A stretch of DNA of 64,000 bases from Gracilariopsis chorda (GCA_003194525.1 NBIV01000186.1:103082-167081); one strand, 5' to 3'. Shown: positions 20,007 through 32,317, counted from the stretch's first letter. Program-made: numbers and translations. Notes: generated by a model from the letters alone, not told the origin.

Positions 20007-20880
20007 ATGGAGCAAAACAAAGCGTCTGACTACGTAGATATTCTCCCAGAACATGAACTTTATGAAAACTTTACGTCGGTTTGGGAGAATCTTGAAACGC
20101 GTACGCAAATGCGCATCAGTGATGGCTCTGCGAGTTCCGAAGTCCTTTTTCCGGTTTTGAAGGACCATGTAGCCAGAATCTTGATCGCAGAAGGCAAAGA
20201 AACATCAACGGTTTCTTTGGTACACAGTTCAAAACCTGACTCGGAAATGTGTAGCGATTTGATCTCAACAGCTGTTTTGAACATGTTACCTTCTGTTGGT
20301 GTGCCTTTTGCCTCATGTTCTATTGGAGTGATGCTGACAAGGCTATCGAAGTCATTCAAGGGAAAGAAGGGGAACATACCGAAGAGGATTTGGAAGTGTT
20401 CAAGAAGTGGTTTACCTTTAACGGTAATGGTGATACAGAGATAAACACGGTTTTAGTCCCATTGAACATGTCTAACAGCCATTGGGGTGTTTTTGGTAGG
20501 GAAGAAAATTGTCAATGCGGCGCGAGGAACGCAACGATGGACGGTTTGGTTTGGAGACAGTCTTGGAATGTCTGTTGATCGAAGGATTATGGAAATGTTC
20601 TCTTTCTTGTTTCCCTTTTGCCTCACAGGAGATGAAGCGCTACGTGCGGTGATATCGGAGCAGAACTACATGCTACAGGTAAAAGGGTTTAAGCGACAAA
20701 AGGACTCGCACAGATGTGGTTGCTATGTTGTTTCCCTTTTCAACATGTTCAGTGCGGACCACGGCTGTATCCCGAAGCAAACCTACGCCTCTGGGTACAG
20801 CCGAGCATTGACTGAGAGGATTCGATGGATGTCCATTAGAATCCGGATTCTACACATACTCATGGCGAAGGAGTTCTTTC
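20007..20880 (+). pseudogene. Ulp1-type (C48) cysteine protease domain of the MULE
   Basis: This domain would cleave SUMO or a similar modifier. The catalytic triad is visible: His in NSHWGVF (codon 20480-20482), Asp in FGDSLG (20556-20558) and Cys in DSHRCGCYVV (20715-20717), the usual order and spacing. The ATG at 20007 opens an N-terminal region in frame 3. The reading moves to frame 2 around 20300 and back to frame 3 around 20490, so the His lies in a different frame from the Asp and Cys. Two compensating one-base indels or small introns would explain this. The domain continues without a stop into the transposase, which suggests one polyprotein. Confidence 0.75.
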
Positions 20881-23800
20881 AAACCGACATGGTTACTGAA
20901 ACAATGGTCGTACGGCTACGGTCAGAGCATCGTTTAGAACTCCTTCGCATGAGGAAGGAAGGTAAACAACGGCAGCGTACGAAGCGAAGCGTGGAGCGGA
21001 GCATTGGGATGCAGACTGGAAAGGAAGAAGCTAGAAAGGAAGAGAGACCGGATTTGAATACAGTTCTGAGAGAACGAGAAGCAGGAGAAGTAAAGGTCGT
21101 GGATGTTTTCAACAACCCTTGTAGAGAGACAAATCTTCAGCCAATGCCGTTGGGTACGCGTGACTCTCAGGCGCGCGCTGTACGGAAAAGCCAGCGAACA
21201 AAGCGTGTTCATGAGCTGAACCAAAGTTCTGTTCAGAGCAGTGGGATGTGTCTACCCCTGAAGATTCGCATGAAGCGACGAGTGCAGTTTTCTGATTCTG
21301 CTCCAGTTGTAGCGGAAATTGTGAACACATTGTTTGAGATATGTGTATCACAGTGCTCCGAGATGGTGCACAAAGCGCTAGGTGAGAAAACTGGAAGAAG
21401 TTCTGAAGTAAGTGGAGTATCAGGTGTAGAACAGGAGCAGAAAATGATTCAGAATGGAGAAGGTAGTGAAGTAGACATGGAAATTGACGGACATTCACCA
21501 GCAAAGACGATCAGTCGGACACAGGCACAGGTAGAAGTTGAAGCTGAAGAAGGAGCGAAGGATACCGCGGCGCCTTCCGAGCTGAACGCAGAAACTGAAA
21601 AACATATTGAAGAGAAGAAGCAGGCTTCTGAGAATGGTGGTCAAGCTCAAGAGCTCAATGAAGAGCTGGCAGCCTGTTCTGACGCTCAGATACAGGAGAA
21701 GCCGCACATGGAGCTACCATCAATGACTATGTGTGAAGGACGCACTACGAAGACCGGGTCATGCACTGAGGATCAGGCAGACGTCCAAGAGACATTTGAA
21801 AACAATGGAAGGCGTTTATGGGTTGATGTGAAACTTGAGGACGGTGGTGAATGTAAGACAGAACTTGCGATGTCAAGCGAGAGGCTTGTCTCAGCTCTGA
21901 AAGGTTTAAAGGAGGTCTTTGACCTCCCTGCACTGGTTGCCTACATCGCTAAGAACTTTGGCTACCTTTATGGTGTACAATACTTCTCAGTGTTGCAGAC
22001 GAGGAAGTCGAGGTCGTCTGCGCTGCTCACCGGAAAATTGCGGTGTCTGCGGCACAAGTCGCAGTGCCGCTCCAACATTCGAGCAAAGTTCTATCCCATG
22101 GAGAGATGTTGGGTAATTGAACAGGACCTGATACACACGCACACCCCCCAACAACTTCCATGCCCCGATGATGTTGTAAGAAGGAGGTTTGAGGGCATTC
22201 GCTCCTCTTTAGCCTCCCGTCTACAAGAATGGGAAGAGCACATACGGAAAAATGGAGAATATGTACGTCTGTCATGCATATTTCGAACCATACCCCCCTT
22301 CGAGGGAGCCGAGTTCTACAACAGCTCATCATGCTACCTCCTAGAGCATTCACATGGTCCTTTGTCTCAAAGCAATGCAGAAACAGGAAGCGAAGACGAT
22401 ATGGCGTATGGCGATAGCAGTGGGGCTGAGGACTTTTATACCTTCTATTGCGTGTTGCATAGCACGAAATGCCCTGAGAGGGGAGGTGTTTTTGATGGCC
22501 GTGCTTCGCAAAGAGCAGTTCACGAACCCAAACCCGAGCTTTGGAAGCAACACTCCTCGGTTTCACAGGAAGGAGGTAGGCAGGTTTCCAATCTACCGAA
22601 GAGGCCGCAGCGAGGACCTATCTCAGGGGAAGGCATCGGGAAAGGTGGCGTAAACGATGTAAAATGCTCGGATGTACTTCTGGATAATGCGTTTAACGTC
22701 GAGAGTGGCGTAAGAAGCGATTTTGGCATTAGCTCTTTTGAAGCTGACCCCCCTGCTGCTTCTCCGAACTCCTCAACACAAACAGTGGACGCGAAATGCG
22801 AGCGTGCACGCCACAGCGCTGTGGGCGCCGAATTAGGCTCAAAAATGAGTGAGGAGAGTGAAACTCTCAACGCAAACGTTGCATATGCGCAGCAGGTTTC
22901 AGATGAGCAATCCGTTGAAGAAGAGGAGGCGCTGCTGATTGATCGATTCTTAGATGACGAAGAAGAGGTTCCTTCATGCTTCTTCGAAGACTCTGATGGT
23001 GGCATCCTGAATGAAGAAGAATCAGAATCAAAGGAGAAGGATGGCCTTGGAGAGAAGGACGAAAAGTACTGGACAGAAGATGGTGATGAAGAACTGGGCA
23101 CGGAATCCGTACAGAACACGATACCGAATGAGAGAATTGAGGAGTGTTTTAAAGCAGCAGTCTTAGCCTATCTGGAAACCCTTCCTCTCAATGCTCCTGG
23201 TGTCACGGTTCTGAAGGAAGTTCAATTTATCGCGGACTGCTTCGGGTACAGCTTATTCGTAAGGACTTCTATATACTTTGGAGAACGAAAGCGATCTCCG
23301 GATAAGGCAAAGTCTCCCAAGAGTCGTGGTGCTGAACGTGGGAATAGAAGGGTGCTGAAGAAGGGAATCTTGAAGTGCGATCAATACAATAACAAGATGA
23401 CGCGATGCCTCTTCTCGATAACGATTAAGACGGAGGATTCTGGGCAGGATGAAGATGGTGGAATGATCTACGTGGCTAATTTAAATGGTTGTAAACATGG
23501 ACATGGTCCCTCTGGGAGCTTTGGTATTAGACATCTCAAGCCGCAAATGCGTTCTGAAGCGATACATATGACGAAAGATTTGCATATGAGCTTTAGAGAT
23601 ACCATACGATACCTGGAAGACAAGTACAATCAGAAGATAAATCCGGTATCGGCGAGGAAGAAGTTGAGGTATGCTTCCTCCACAAGCAATCCCCGCGATT
23701 TGGAATGTGTAAGGTTGTGTGATCTGCTCTTTTCGTTGAGCCAGGAGGATGCAGGGAATAAGGGATTCTTCGCTGCGGATGATGCGGGTAGGATGAAGTA

Positions 23801-25778
23801 CGCTTGTTGGTCGTTTCGAGAGTGGATGGAAGACTACCAGAAGTTCGGCATTGTTCCGGGGGTATCTATTGATTGTAAAGCCATAGCCAATAGATACGGT
23901 TTCCCTCTGGTCACCATTAATGGAAGAGCCAATGATGGTCATGTGTTGACATTTTTCATGGGGTATATGCGCTCCGAAACAGAAGAGGACTTCGTACGAA
24001 TTCTGTCCTACTTCAAGTCTATAGTCGCCGTCTCACCGGCGATGGTAGTGATGGACCAGAACACTGCGTGTATAAATGCAGCTGAGAAGGTGTTCAATTA
24101 GTCCTATATAAGCCTCGACGAATGGCATCTGAACGAGAATCAGAAGAAGAATGTGGCCAATTGGTGTAGAAAGATTGGTAAGATGGAGTGGATGCACGAT
24201 ATGAAGAAAGACCTGTTCAACCTCAGAAAGTCATATACGTCGGAAACGTTTTTCGAAAGGAGAAGAATGCTAGAATCCAAGTACTTTGATGCTTTTGACG
24301 ATCGTCTCCCTGTGTGGTATAAGTACTTGTACCACTATAAGCCGCATATGCTGGTGTCTTGCTTCCGAAACGCGGCTATACCTACCCGTTATATGTTCCA
24401 AGGAACTGGCTACACCGAATCTTCTAACTCTGCATACAAGAAGATCATTATATCGAAGAAGATTCCCTTGTGCAAGGTTCCTTTGGAGGTTCGGCGTATA
24501 TCCCAAGAACGGGCTGATACCCGGAACTTGGAGCTTGTAAGAACCTTATCTTCTCAACGTGGGAGATATCGGAAGACAAGAGAGCTTGAGCACTTTCTAC
24601 CTGTAGAAGTTGTAGACAGCCTTGTGGCTGAGTACACGAACTACGCCTTGGCGCACTTCGTAGATTTGAGCTTTAAGCCCTCAAAGAACTACATTCTTTC
24701 CAGCACAGAGGTTGTGGATTATTCACAGGAAGCGTGGCCGGAAGCAATCAGAAACCTGGAAAGTAGTTCAACCCCAGAAATGGGACCTGTAGCTCGCTTT
24801 AAGTTGAAATGGGGAAGCCATCTGAGTCAGAGCCGGAATGCGTCGGTGGATGAAGAGCGCTCATCACAGGAGACTGTTGTGCAATTCTCAAAAAGGTATA
24901 CGGGGTCGGGGGATGACGTTAAGGCAGAGTTTATTGGTGTCTGTTCCTGTGGGCAGCCCTGGTCCGTTGGTTTTGCTTGTCGTCACATGGTTCGATGTGC
25001 TGTGGTTTATCAGGAAGAACGTCTGCGTTTTCCTGAACTACGAAACATACTAGGATACTTCATACCTCTTGAAGCGCTTTTCTCTACATACTGGAGAAAA
25101 GATACTTCTGCTATGACAGTCCCATACTTGGCGAAAATCAGGTCAGAGACCCGATACTTCAACAACGAGGAGATGGATTACCGACTACGCCGTTTTGATG
25201 AGTCGACGGAGAAAGAGTTTATCCCCATTGACTCAGATATACTTAGAACCAGTAGAGAAGACTCGGAAGTAGATGGGTACAATACGTACATGGAAGGAAA
25301 AAACCTCTACGATGCTTTACATCGACAAGCTACTGGAATTGGACGTGTTGCGGTGAGTGGAGTTCTACGTCTTTTAACGGATGCCATCGCGGACATTCAG
25401 CAAGGAAACGCGACACACTTCGAAGCTAGAGGTACCTTTAAAACAAGGCTGGCTTCATTAACAGAACACGCGGAAGAAACAGAGAACACTGTCACTTTAC
25501 TGCATCCATCGTCTTCTACAAAAGATTTCAGTTCATCAGGGATCCGTCCGCCAAACAATGGACGCCACAGAGCACAACGGAGAAAGAAAAGCTCCTTGGA
25601 GCGCACGAGAAAGCGAGCGAGGACAAGCCCACATTCATCCCAGGAAGTGTCTCAGAAAGACTGTCACCCACCTTCAACATCCTCAGAACCAGCTGTGGCA
25701 CCCTCAACTTCCATAGCCCAAGACGTGCAAGACAAAACACTTCGAATTATGTCAAAGTCTCTCGGACACATCCACTAG
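20487..25778 (+). pseudogene. MULE transposase with FAR1-like and SWIM zinc domains, one internal TAG
   Basis: After the protease comes a long acidic, low-complexity linker (about 20900-21780). Two Cys/His-containing DNA-binding-like blocks of the FAR1/WRKY-GCM1 kind follow, near 21800-22150 and 23130-23640. The DDE core has Asp in SIDCKAIANRYG (23871-23873), Asp in VVMDQNTAC (24054-24056) and Glu in GYTESSNSAYK (24417-24419). A SWIM zinc finger, CxCx(n)CxH, lies at 24942-24986. The frame is continuous except for a single TAG at 24099-24101, just before the conserved DEWHLNENQ helix. The tail is Ser/Lys-rich. The product would cut and join the element ends. It ends in TAG, with TGA four codons later. 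Confidence 0.85.
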
Positions 25779-26066
25779 CTGTAGCATTGACCACAGGCGT
25801 TTGATCCCTTTCCTTCTTTCATAATGTCTTTGAGCTCTTTCTGTTCTTCATAAAAGCCTTGAGGTCTTGCTTCTTTCGCCTTCTGCTTCACTTTAATTCT
25901 TTATTCAACTTCTAGATATCGTCGCGTATTCTAAAACCTCGTCCAAGAACGCGTGAACAGTCTTTCTTGCATCTGAGAACCCCGAAATGGTAGCCCAGTT
26001 GGAATTGTTCCATGCACCTCGATCACTGAAGAGCCAACGTATCTTTGAAAAGACTAAACAATAGTA

Positions 26067-27152
26067 TCACCTGAACTCATGAACAGCAATCGGAGATGCA
26101 GTTTCTTCCGACTTAACTTCAACTGTCCCCAACAGTACTTCAGGTCCATGCTGGTTCACGTCGGACTCGTCAATCCCAGTTACACAACTCGAATCTCTTG
26201 TTATAGCTTCAGTCGTTGCAAGGTCCACACGCACGTTTTCTGTGAGCATACCTTCTGCGACCACAATGGGAGACTGCTCTGAGTCGACCTGTTGAATGTC
26301 ACCTAATTCCTCAACGACTGCTTGACCGTATACCTTATACGGATCGACAACATCTTCATAGTCTTCTTCAATATCAGAATGAGCATCAAGGTCTGCGGGT
26401 CTCCCTTCCGCAGTTAAGTGAAGCTCCTCCACTTCGTCCCGAACATCGAACTCAACAGGCGCTTGTCCGCTCAGGCCCTCATCTTCCTCATCAGCTTCGT
26501 CGTACTCATCATCATCCTCTCCTACGACATTGAGAGTAACAAAAGCCAGTACAGGTGGCTCTGCTTCAAAGTCCTCGTCGCCATCATACTCTTCCCTTTT
26601 GGCATCAACTTCTTCAATGTACTCCTCGTCTGCACCCTCCTCAGCACCTCCTCCCTCAACAACAGCCGCATCTACATCAACTACGAGTCTGGGAATTGAT
26701 TCTTGTTCCTGCTCTTGCGATGTGTCCACATCTTCGGTAGGCATTCTAGCATCTTGCCCTTTAGCTTCGCCCTCGACATCGAAAGCACTCGCTTCCGTTT
26801 CAACTACGCGCTATTGGCCAGTCGCAGAGATCTCGTCGTCTTCTCCTTCGGCCTTTTCGAGTTTGTGGAGCTCAGTTTCCACTGGATTCTCTGTACTGCC
26901 GCCATCATCCACCTGCGTTGCGATCACCACGGCTTCCTCCGCAACAGGGTAGATGGTCCCTAGATCCAAATTGTGCTCTCGAGGCTCATCTTCGGTAATT
27001 GGGTAGGCGTCATCCCCAGCCTTGTCCACTGGGTCCTGGGCCGTAGTATCCTCTGCAACGCCAATAATACCCACCGCACGATCACGATTCCCTAATCCTC
27101 TTCTTCCTCGGCTACGCTCACCCGTTTGCACAAAGATGGCGCCAAATGGCAA
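26067..27152 (-). pseudogene. Acidic protein of the MULE, opposite strand, one internal TAG
   Basis: One reading frame runs from near the right inverted end towards the middle. It is open from 27152 (no clear ATG), stopped once by TAG at about 26811-26813, then open again with an ATG at 26744 and ending in TGA at 26067. The product is very rich in Asp and Glu (runs such as DDDEYDEADEEDE) and has no recognised domain. Convergent arrangement with the transposase recalls two-gene Mutator elements such as maize MuDR (mudrA/mudrB), but I see no similarity to MURB. An active product could be the 225-residue part from 26744. Confidence 0.5.
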
Positions 27153-27165
27153 TTATGATATTTAG

Positions 27166-27398
27166 GTTGTGCTGACTTGGCGGCCTGAGAGAGCAGGGAT
27201 AGAGGGAATGCTCTGACTCTGCGGATCTACTGGTTGAAATCCAAAATAGGGGCGTATTATTGGCTACAGTGAGATCTAAAGTGGCACGGGCACTTGTGCA
27301 GCTCGCCGTGGCACGTGCCCGCTGACTCTCTCTTTTTATTGGTGCAAATGCGCGCTGACTCGCCTACACTATCTACGTCGTGTAGTTTAGCCCTTTCC
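27166..27398 (-). repeat. MULE right terminal inverted repeat
   Basis: This is the reverse complement of 19588-19820, of the same length, ending GTTTAGCCCTTTCC at 27398. Confidence 0.92.
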
Positions 27399-27409
27399 TG
27401 TGAGAGAGG
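27399..27409. repeat. Target-site duplication, right
   Basis: An exact copy of TGTGAGAGAGG at 19577-19587. Confidence 0.9.
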
Positions 27410-28582
27410 CCCCCTTCACTGCGCAAACATGAACTTCTCACATGTGTCAGAAGCCCATGCGACAACTGTACCCCTTCCTTTTCTATCCGTCATTTTCATC
27501 CTGGTATTCTACGTTGAATTTCCGGAATGGGGAGCTCTATCTCTAGTGTCTATCCGCCCGGATGTAATCTTGCCAAATGATTATTTTTTGAAGGTTTTGA
27601 ACCTTTCATACACGCGTCAAAAACGGTGTTTTTGAATCAAAAGTACGTTTTTGATATCAAAAAAGCCGGTTTTCTGAAGCTCTGTAGTAAATTAGCCATA
27701 TTTCACAAGCACATCTCTATCAACCCATTTGGTTGTCTTAAGTTTCTGCTTCTCACCTAGCATAAACAACAGAAGCTTAGAATTTTTGCTATACAAAAAC
27801 ATGTTGCATAACTTATACGGACTACAAAAGGCAAAAAATTCCGATCAAAATAACTAAAATTAAACGTAATGTTGATTGTTTTGACCTCATATGAGGTCAG
27901 CGGTCCGATAGACAAGTGTCTATGTATGTGTCATGATTTTGTGAACTTTGCCAGGCACAACGTGTTTTTTCCGCAAATATGCTATTTATGTCGGATCATG
28001 TGGTCCTATACGATTGTGCCAAAAATTAGCTGTCCAGCTACCGTATCTTGCAAGCTTTTTTGTTTTAAAATGAGTAAGCGCGCCGACGCGCCCTCCAAGC
28101 AGGCCAAAAGGCATTCTTCTTCAAATGCATGTCAAGCTCTCCATATTGGTATTCACTTCTCATTTGTTTCGAATGATGCTGCAAAGTGTGTAGACGAGAA
28201 CTGCGTCGGGCAACCAACGAGCTTGACGGGCTTGTAATTGCGTCCGGATGCCGGTGCGGCCGCAATGTAGGTGCTTGCGAGGGCGTGCCCTTCTGAACTA
28301 TGCTTGCTACTGGGGTCTTCGACACTTTGATTGTACTTTTTGCAAAGTAGGCGCGAGCAAAAGGTATGAAAAGCAGCGCGTGCTGGTAACCTTATCAAAC
28401 GGCGTTTTTTATTTCAAAAGCTAGCGAGATTGTAGATTCCTTGTGAGGTTAGACATTGCTTGTCAGCATAGGGGACAACAACGATCACCTTGTTCAAAGA
28501 CGCAGAAGAATGCCGGTAAGTGATCTTCGTTCTAGTGTACTATATAACGTTGGGTAGTTGTATATGTAACGTTCTTGCAGAA

Positions 28583-28653
28583 GTTTCGTAGCTGACAATG
28601 CTACAATTGACAAAATTGAATTTTGTCATTTGTAGCATCGATAGCTACGAAAC
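28583..28653. repeat. Inverted repeat (foldback, 71 bp)
   Basis: GTTTCGTAGCT and ATGCTACAA-TGACAAAATT pair with the opposite arm almost completely; one arm lacks a base and there is a short mismatch near the middle. It may be a small foldback element or the remnant of one. Confidence 0.75.
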
Positions 28654-29261
28654 GTTCACTGACTGTGCCTCGCAGCTGCTTTGTGCAAGATGCTGAGCTT
28701 TCTTACATTTTAAAGGGCAGTGCTTCTATTTTGCTGTTTTGCAAAAGTTCTCCACGGTAAGCACAGTGACATGAAGATCTTGAAGATCGTGGGATATCCA
28801 CTCAAACCTAAAAAATTGATCTTTGTAGATATTTAACCCTTTCACTACCAAAAAACCTAAACTGATATATAAAGCAGATAGATCTGGTCAACTGGGTGGC
28901 CAATTGTAAACAGTCGTTTGGGGTTTTGCAGACATGTCATTGATGCTGCGAAGTGCGCCGACCTCTTTGTCAGTAATACTGCAGCTCTTATCACACAATA
29001 ATATCTACTATATTTTCGAGAAAACGAAGAAGTGCATTCATTTGAGCAATTCTAGGCTATAAAGTGCTGAAAGAGGCTTTGGACGAAGAGAAACCGGCGA
29101 AGCCGATCATGGTCAGACATCTTAGAGATAGGTCGACAGTGGTTAGTACGAGGGGCAAAGTGGATAATTAGTGAAAAGGTTGTAGAGGAGTTAGCTTCTA
29201 CATTTACTTCTTAGTTCCTACGATCCCGCTTTTATAGTCAGATTTTGTACTCTGAACTACG

Positions 29262-29287
29262 TGAACAGGATGAAATTATCCTGTTCA
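29262..29287. repeat. Perfect hairpin
   Basis: TGAACAGGAT and ATCCTGTTCA form a 10-bp stem with a 6-nt loop. It lies in non-coding DNA upstream of the recombinase gene. Confidence 0.75.
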
Positions 29288-29653
29288 GCCGTGATCCGTT
29301 TTGGCAGTTACTCTCCACCCATACTCATGTTTGTCCTGTTTGCAAACCTCTGAGATGGTTGGCCTGCAAACTCTATAGTCGTAAGTAAACTGCCTATCGC
29401 TTATGTTAGATGAAAAACTGCTGCCTGCACATTTTTCGTCTAACAGCAAGAATCGTGCATGGCGCCTTGTGAGCGCATTTGCGCTTTCCAGGGGGGATCG
29501 CCACATTCATGAATGTTCATCATAACAAGACATTCTGTTGAGTGATGATCAATCTGTTGGTATCAGATCTCTTCCTTCTTTCAGCTCTTCTAACTCTCTG
29601 TTAGCCATCCGCAACATGATGAAAACCATACAATAATTCCATCAGCAGAATCT

Positions 29654-30769
29654 ATGCTCAAATCGTTTCATGAGGATCCCAGGACAACTTGTCTTTCTCA
29701 ATGGTGTTTCCCTTCAATCGTGCAAGCACAAAAGCGCACGGTAAGTCCCAGTACTACCTCCATTGCTCTTCGATCTTTGGCGCAAGCCAGCTCCAGTGAA
29801 TCCATACTACACTGTGACTTCCTCGTCTCTGCTGAAGTTGGCTTTGCAGGCAACCCCTTAATCTCTTTCACTATCAATTCCTCGACAGGGCAGAAGTACT
29901 CCGTAGCCTTCGCTGCTTACATAGACTCTCCTGCATTTCAATCTTCTCAAAGTCTCTCAATCGACCAACGATTGGCAATCTATATCCAGGACACCTACAT
30001 GACCATTCCTCGCGCCGAAAAGAGACAAGAGATGTCCAATCTCCTTTGTATGATCTTGGTAATGCTACCATCTCTACAGCACTCTCTCGGTCTCTCACGG
30101 AAGTGCATCGCTGGATGGAAGCATATCAAGCCTTCGTTGTGCTCTTTTTCACTTACAAAACGAACAGTAATGGCCTTCTGTCCGTACCTTGCAATGCAAG
30201 GAAACATCAAAGCAGCTGCAGTTCTGCTAATCTCTTATGGAGCCTATTTGCGAGTCTCAGAAGCGCGAACGCTGCAGTGGGGGCAAGTGGCACTCCCCGG
30301 ATACGTACGACTTTCTAGTCGCGGTTCCTCGGTCGCAGGTGTTAACATTGTTGACGCCAAAACATCTCGCAAGACTGGCAGAATGCAGTTTGTTGCCATT
30401 ACTGACCCAGATATCGTCGCTTTTCTCGTGCTCTACGACAATGCAAACCCGCAGCAAAAATCGTTTGCTCCGAATCTTTCGTATCACGCCTACCAGCAAA
30501 GTATTAAGTCCGCCGCATTAGCGTTCCGCATATCTAACGCAAAGGTTTCAACACATTCTGCACACATCTGCAAGGCTACTGAAGACTGCATTGACGGGGT
30601 TTCTGTGGAGCAGATAGGTATCAATGGCCGATGGAAATCTTTGGCCTCATTGAGATATTACTTGGACAACGGAAAATCATGGATACTCAACATGAAAGTA
30701 ACAAGCACCGGCCAGGTGATGATTACAGAAAACGCTCGGAACTTTCTCCAGCTTTTGCAACGGTCATGA
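29654..30769 (+). CDS. Tyrosine recombinase
   Basis: This codes for 371 residues from an ATG. The C-terminal catalytic domain shows the first Arg in YLRVSEARTL (residue 200), a Lys in DAKTSRKTGR (about 236), the HxxR box as HSAHICKATE (His 301, but the usual Arg is His at 304, codon CAC at 30563), Trp in GRWKSL (327) and the Tyr in LRYYL (335 or 336). Such enzymes cut and rejoin DNA through a Tyr link and integrate DIRS-type circles. The changed Arg fits one CGC to CAC step and would probably abolish activity. The frame itself is uninterrupted and ends in TGA. Confidence 0.75.
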   Translation: MLKSFHEDPRTTCLSQWCFPSIVQAQKRTVSPSTTSIALRSLAQASSSESILHCDFLVSAEVGFAGNPLISFTINSSTGQKYSVAFAAYIDSPAFQSSQSLSIDQRLAIYIQDTYMTIPRAEKRQEMSNLLCMILVMLPSLQHSLGLSRKCIAGWKHIKPSLCSFSLTKRTVMAFCPYLAMQGNIKAAAVLLISYGAYLRVSEARTLQWGQVALPGYVRLSSRGSSVAGVNIVDAKTSRKTGRMQFVAITDPDIVAFLVLYDNANPQQKSFAPNLSYHAYQQSIKSAALAFRISNAKVSTHSAHICKATEDCIDGVSVEQIGINGRWKSLASLRYYLDNGKSWILNMKVTSTGQVMITENARNFLQLLQRS

Positions 30770-30946
30770 AACGGCCACGGCGCCTTCTCTCACCGCGCGT
30801 CGGCGGCTATGCGTGCCCATTTAAAACAATTATAAACCCTCCAACCATTCGTACAAACCTTCTGTTTTGAATCTGCATCTGCATGTACCCATCACGCCTC
30901 CTTGAGTTGGGAGCTGATTGCTACTGGTACCTTCTTCCAAATCGCA

Positions 30947-32317
30947 ATGAACCCTTCCAGCAACGAAGCCCCAATACAAGTTCTCCCTGCACAGCAGGAA
31001 CCCACCCTCTCAATCTTGCCTCTTGAGGACCCTGTCGCTCCCTATCTGCCCTTGGGAGCTTAGGTTCCAGCGGGAGCCGTCCAGATTCAAGAAAACCCTC
31101 CAACCACAGCCCAAACCGCTATCTCTCAGTTCGGAAATCTCCGATTCAAAGATCCAGCTTTCTTTCTTACAAGGCTTAGCGTCAGTCAGCTTAAAGAGAT
31201 CTCGCAAAGCGCACCATCAAAACTTCGTACCAGCCTTCGCCCGGTTCCCTCCATATATCAGCTTCTTGGAAACGTGTTGCACCTCCACGATCTGGACGCT
31301 AGCGCAGCAACGAACAATATAACTAGCACGGATCCCCGGAACTTGGACACGTTCATGAAGATGACCCCCGATCAAATCATGTCCTTGGCTCGCGAGCATC
31401 CTGATGAGCTGAAAGTGCTCACAAAGTCTTCTGTCATTGCCGATCCCAGTCTTAAGCCCCCATCAGTTCCGAAAAATAATCCTTTCAAAGCTGCCGCTGT
31501 CGCGATCTCGTGGTTTTTGTCAGCTGTTCAGCAATTGCAGTGCAGAAACTCTCAGCCCAGCCAAGCCAACAACAAGCATATCCTGGCTTCCGCACCACCT
31601 CTCTCTGAATCTGAAAACCCCTTCTTTATACTTCAGCTGCCGCCTAAAACGGCTGCAGCCAACATCGAATCTGATAATTCAGAAGAGGATGCTGAAATTT
31701 GCCCTGCGAAGAATGCTAAACCGGAAGTCAACCCAAAGAGCTACTCCATAGGCATGGCAAATGCATACCAAAGCACCTTAGCTCGTTATGTGGGGAAGGG
31801 AAACATGGCCACCAGCCTCAAAACAGACGAGCTAATTGGGCCTGCCATTCTCTCTCTCCTCACCTCTCACGGTACAGCCATAATGACGTTTCTGCTTCAC
31901 CATTTCTACCACTGTAATAGGCCAGTAAGCGGACTTCTGACAGCTCAGGAAATGGAAGCAATCAGCATGGGGAGGATGATTCACCTCGAGATGTTGATTC
32001 ACGACTCCCCAAGACAAGCCCTCGAGCAGCGGCCATCACTAGAAGTAGGCCTGCGGCGTTTGTATGCAATTCTCCGCGTTCAAGAGGACCTTTCCATTGG
32101 AGTCCACAACAATCGCAGAGATGCTTGGGAAGAAGTACAACACTTGTTGGAAGTTGTACCACAAGGTACAGTAAGGTCTCAGAAGCTCAAAGAGACTGTC
32201 ACGAAAAAGATCTCACTCAGAAAGAAATGCCCAGCTGCTATAAAGGCCATCCAGGAATCTCGCGGCAGGCAGCGCCAGCATCGTCCTCCTAGACGGGAAA
32301 GGGCAAACGAAAGCTGA
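30947..32317 (+). pseudogene. Gag-like protein of the DIRS-like element, one internal TAG
   Basis: A frame from the ATG at 30947 (MNPSSNEAPIQVLPAQQEP) runs to TGA at 32315-32317 with a single TAG at 31061-31063 after LPLGA. The N-terminal part is Pro/Gln-rich. A helical middle (about 31150-31500), an acidic stretch (about 31670-31700) and a conserved-looking C-terminal half follow, ending in a very basic tail (GRQRQHRPPRRERA). I do not recognise a family. The position before RT and the basic tail suggest a nucleic-acid-binding capsid protein. Confidence 0.5.

Larger units (their letters stand above)
19588..27398 (+). mobile_element. Mutator-like element (MULE) with Ulp1 protease, 7.8 kb
   Basis: The element is bounded by inverted ends of about 233 bp (19588-19820 and 27166-27398), both starting GGAAAGGGCTAAAC, and by an exact 11-bp target duplication. 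These show a true insertion with both ends intact. On the plus strand it codes for a Ulp1-like protease joined to a MULE transposase, and on the minus strand for an acidic protein. Similar pairing of a MULE with a Ulp1-type protease is known from plants (Kaonashi-type elements). The reading frames contain a few lesions, so this copy may be inactive or may depend on read-through. It sits just upstream of a possible promoter. Confidence 0.92.
27410..29653. other. No gene recognised; contains hairpins
   Basis: Only short open frames without motifs. Structured sites are listed separately at 28583-28653 and 29262-29287; a further 13-bp inverted repeat with one mismatch lies at 29405-29444. The part near 29000-29650 may be the left end of the retroelement that follows. 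Confidence 0.5.
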
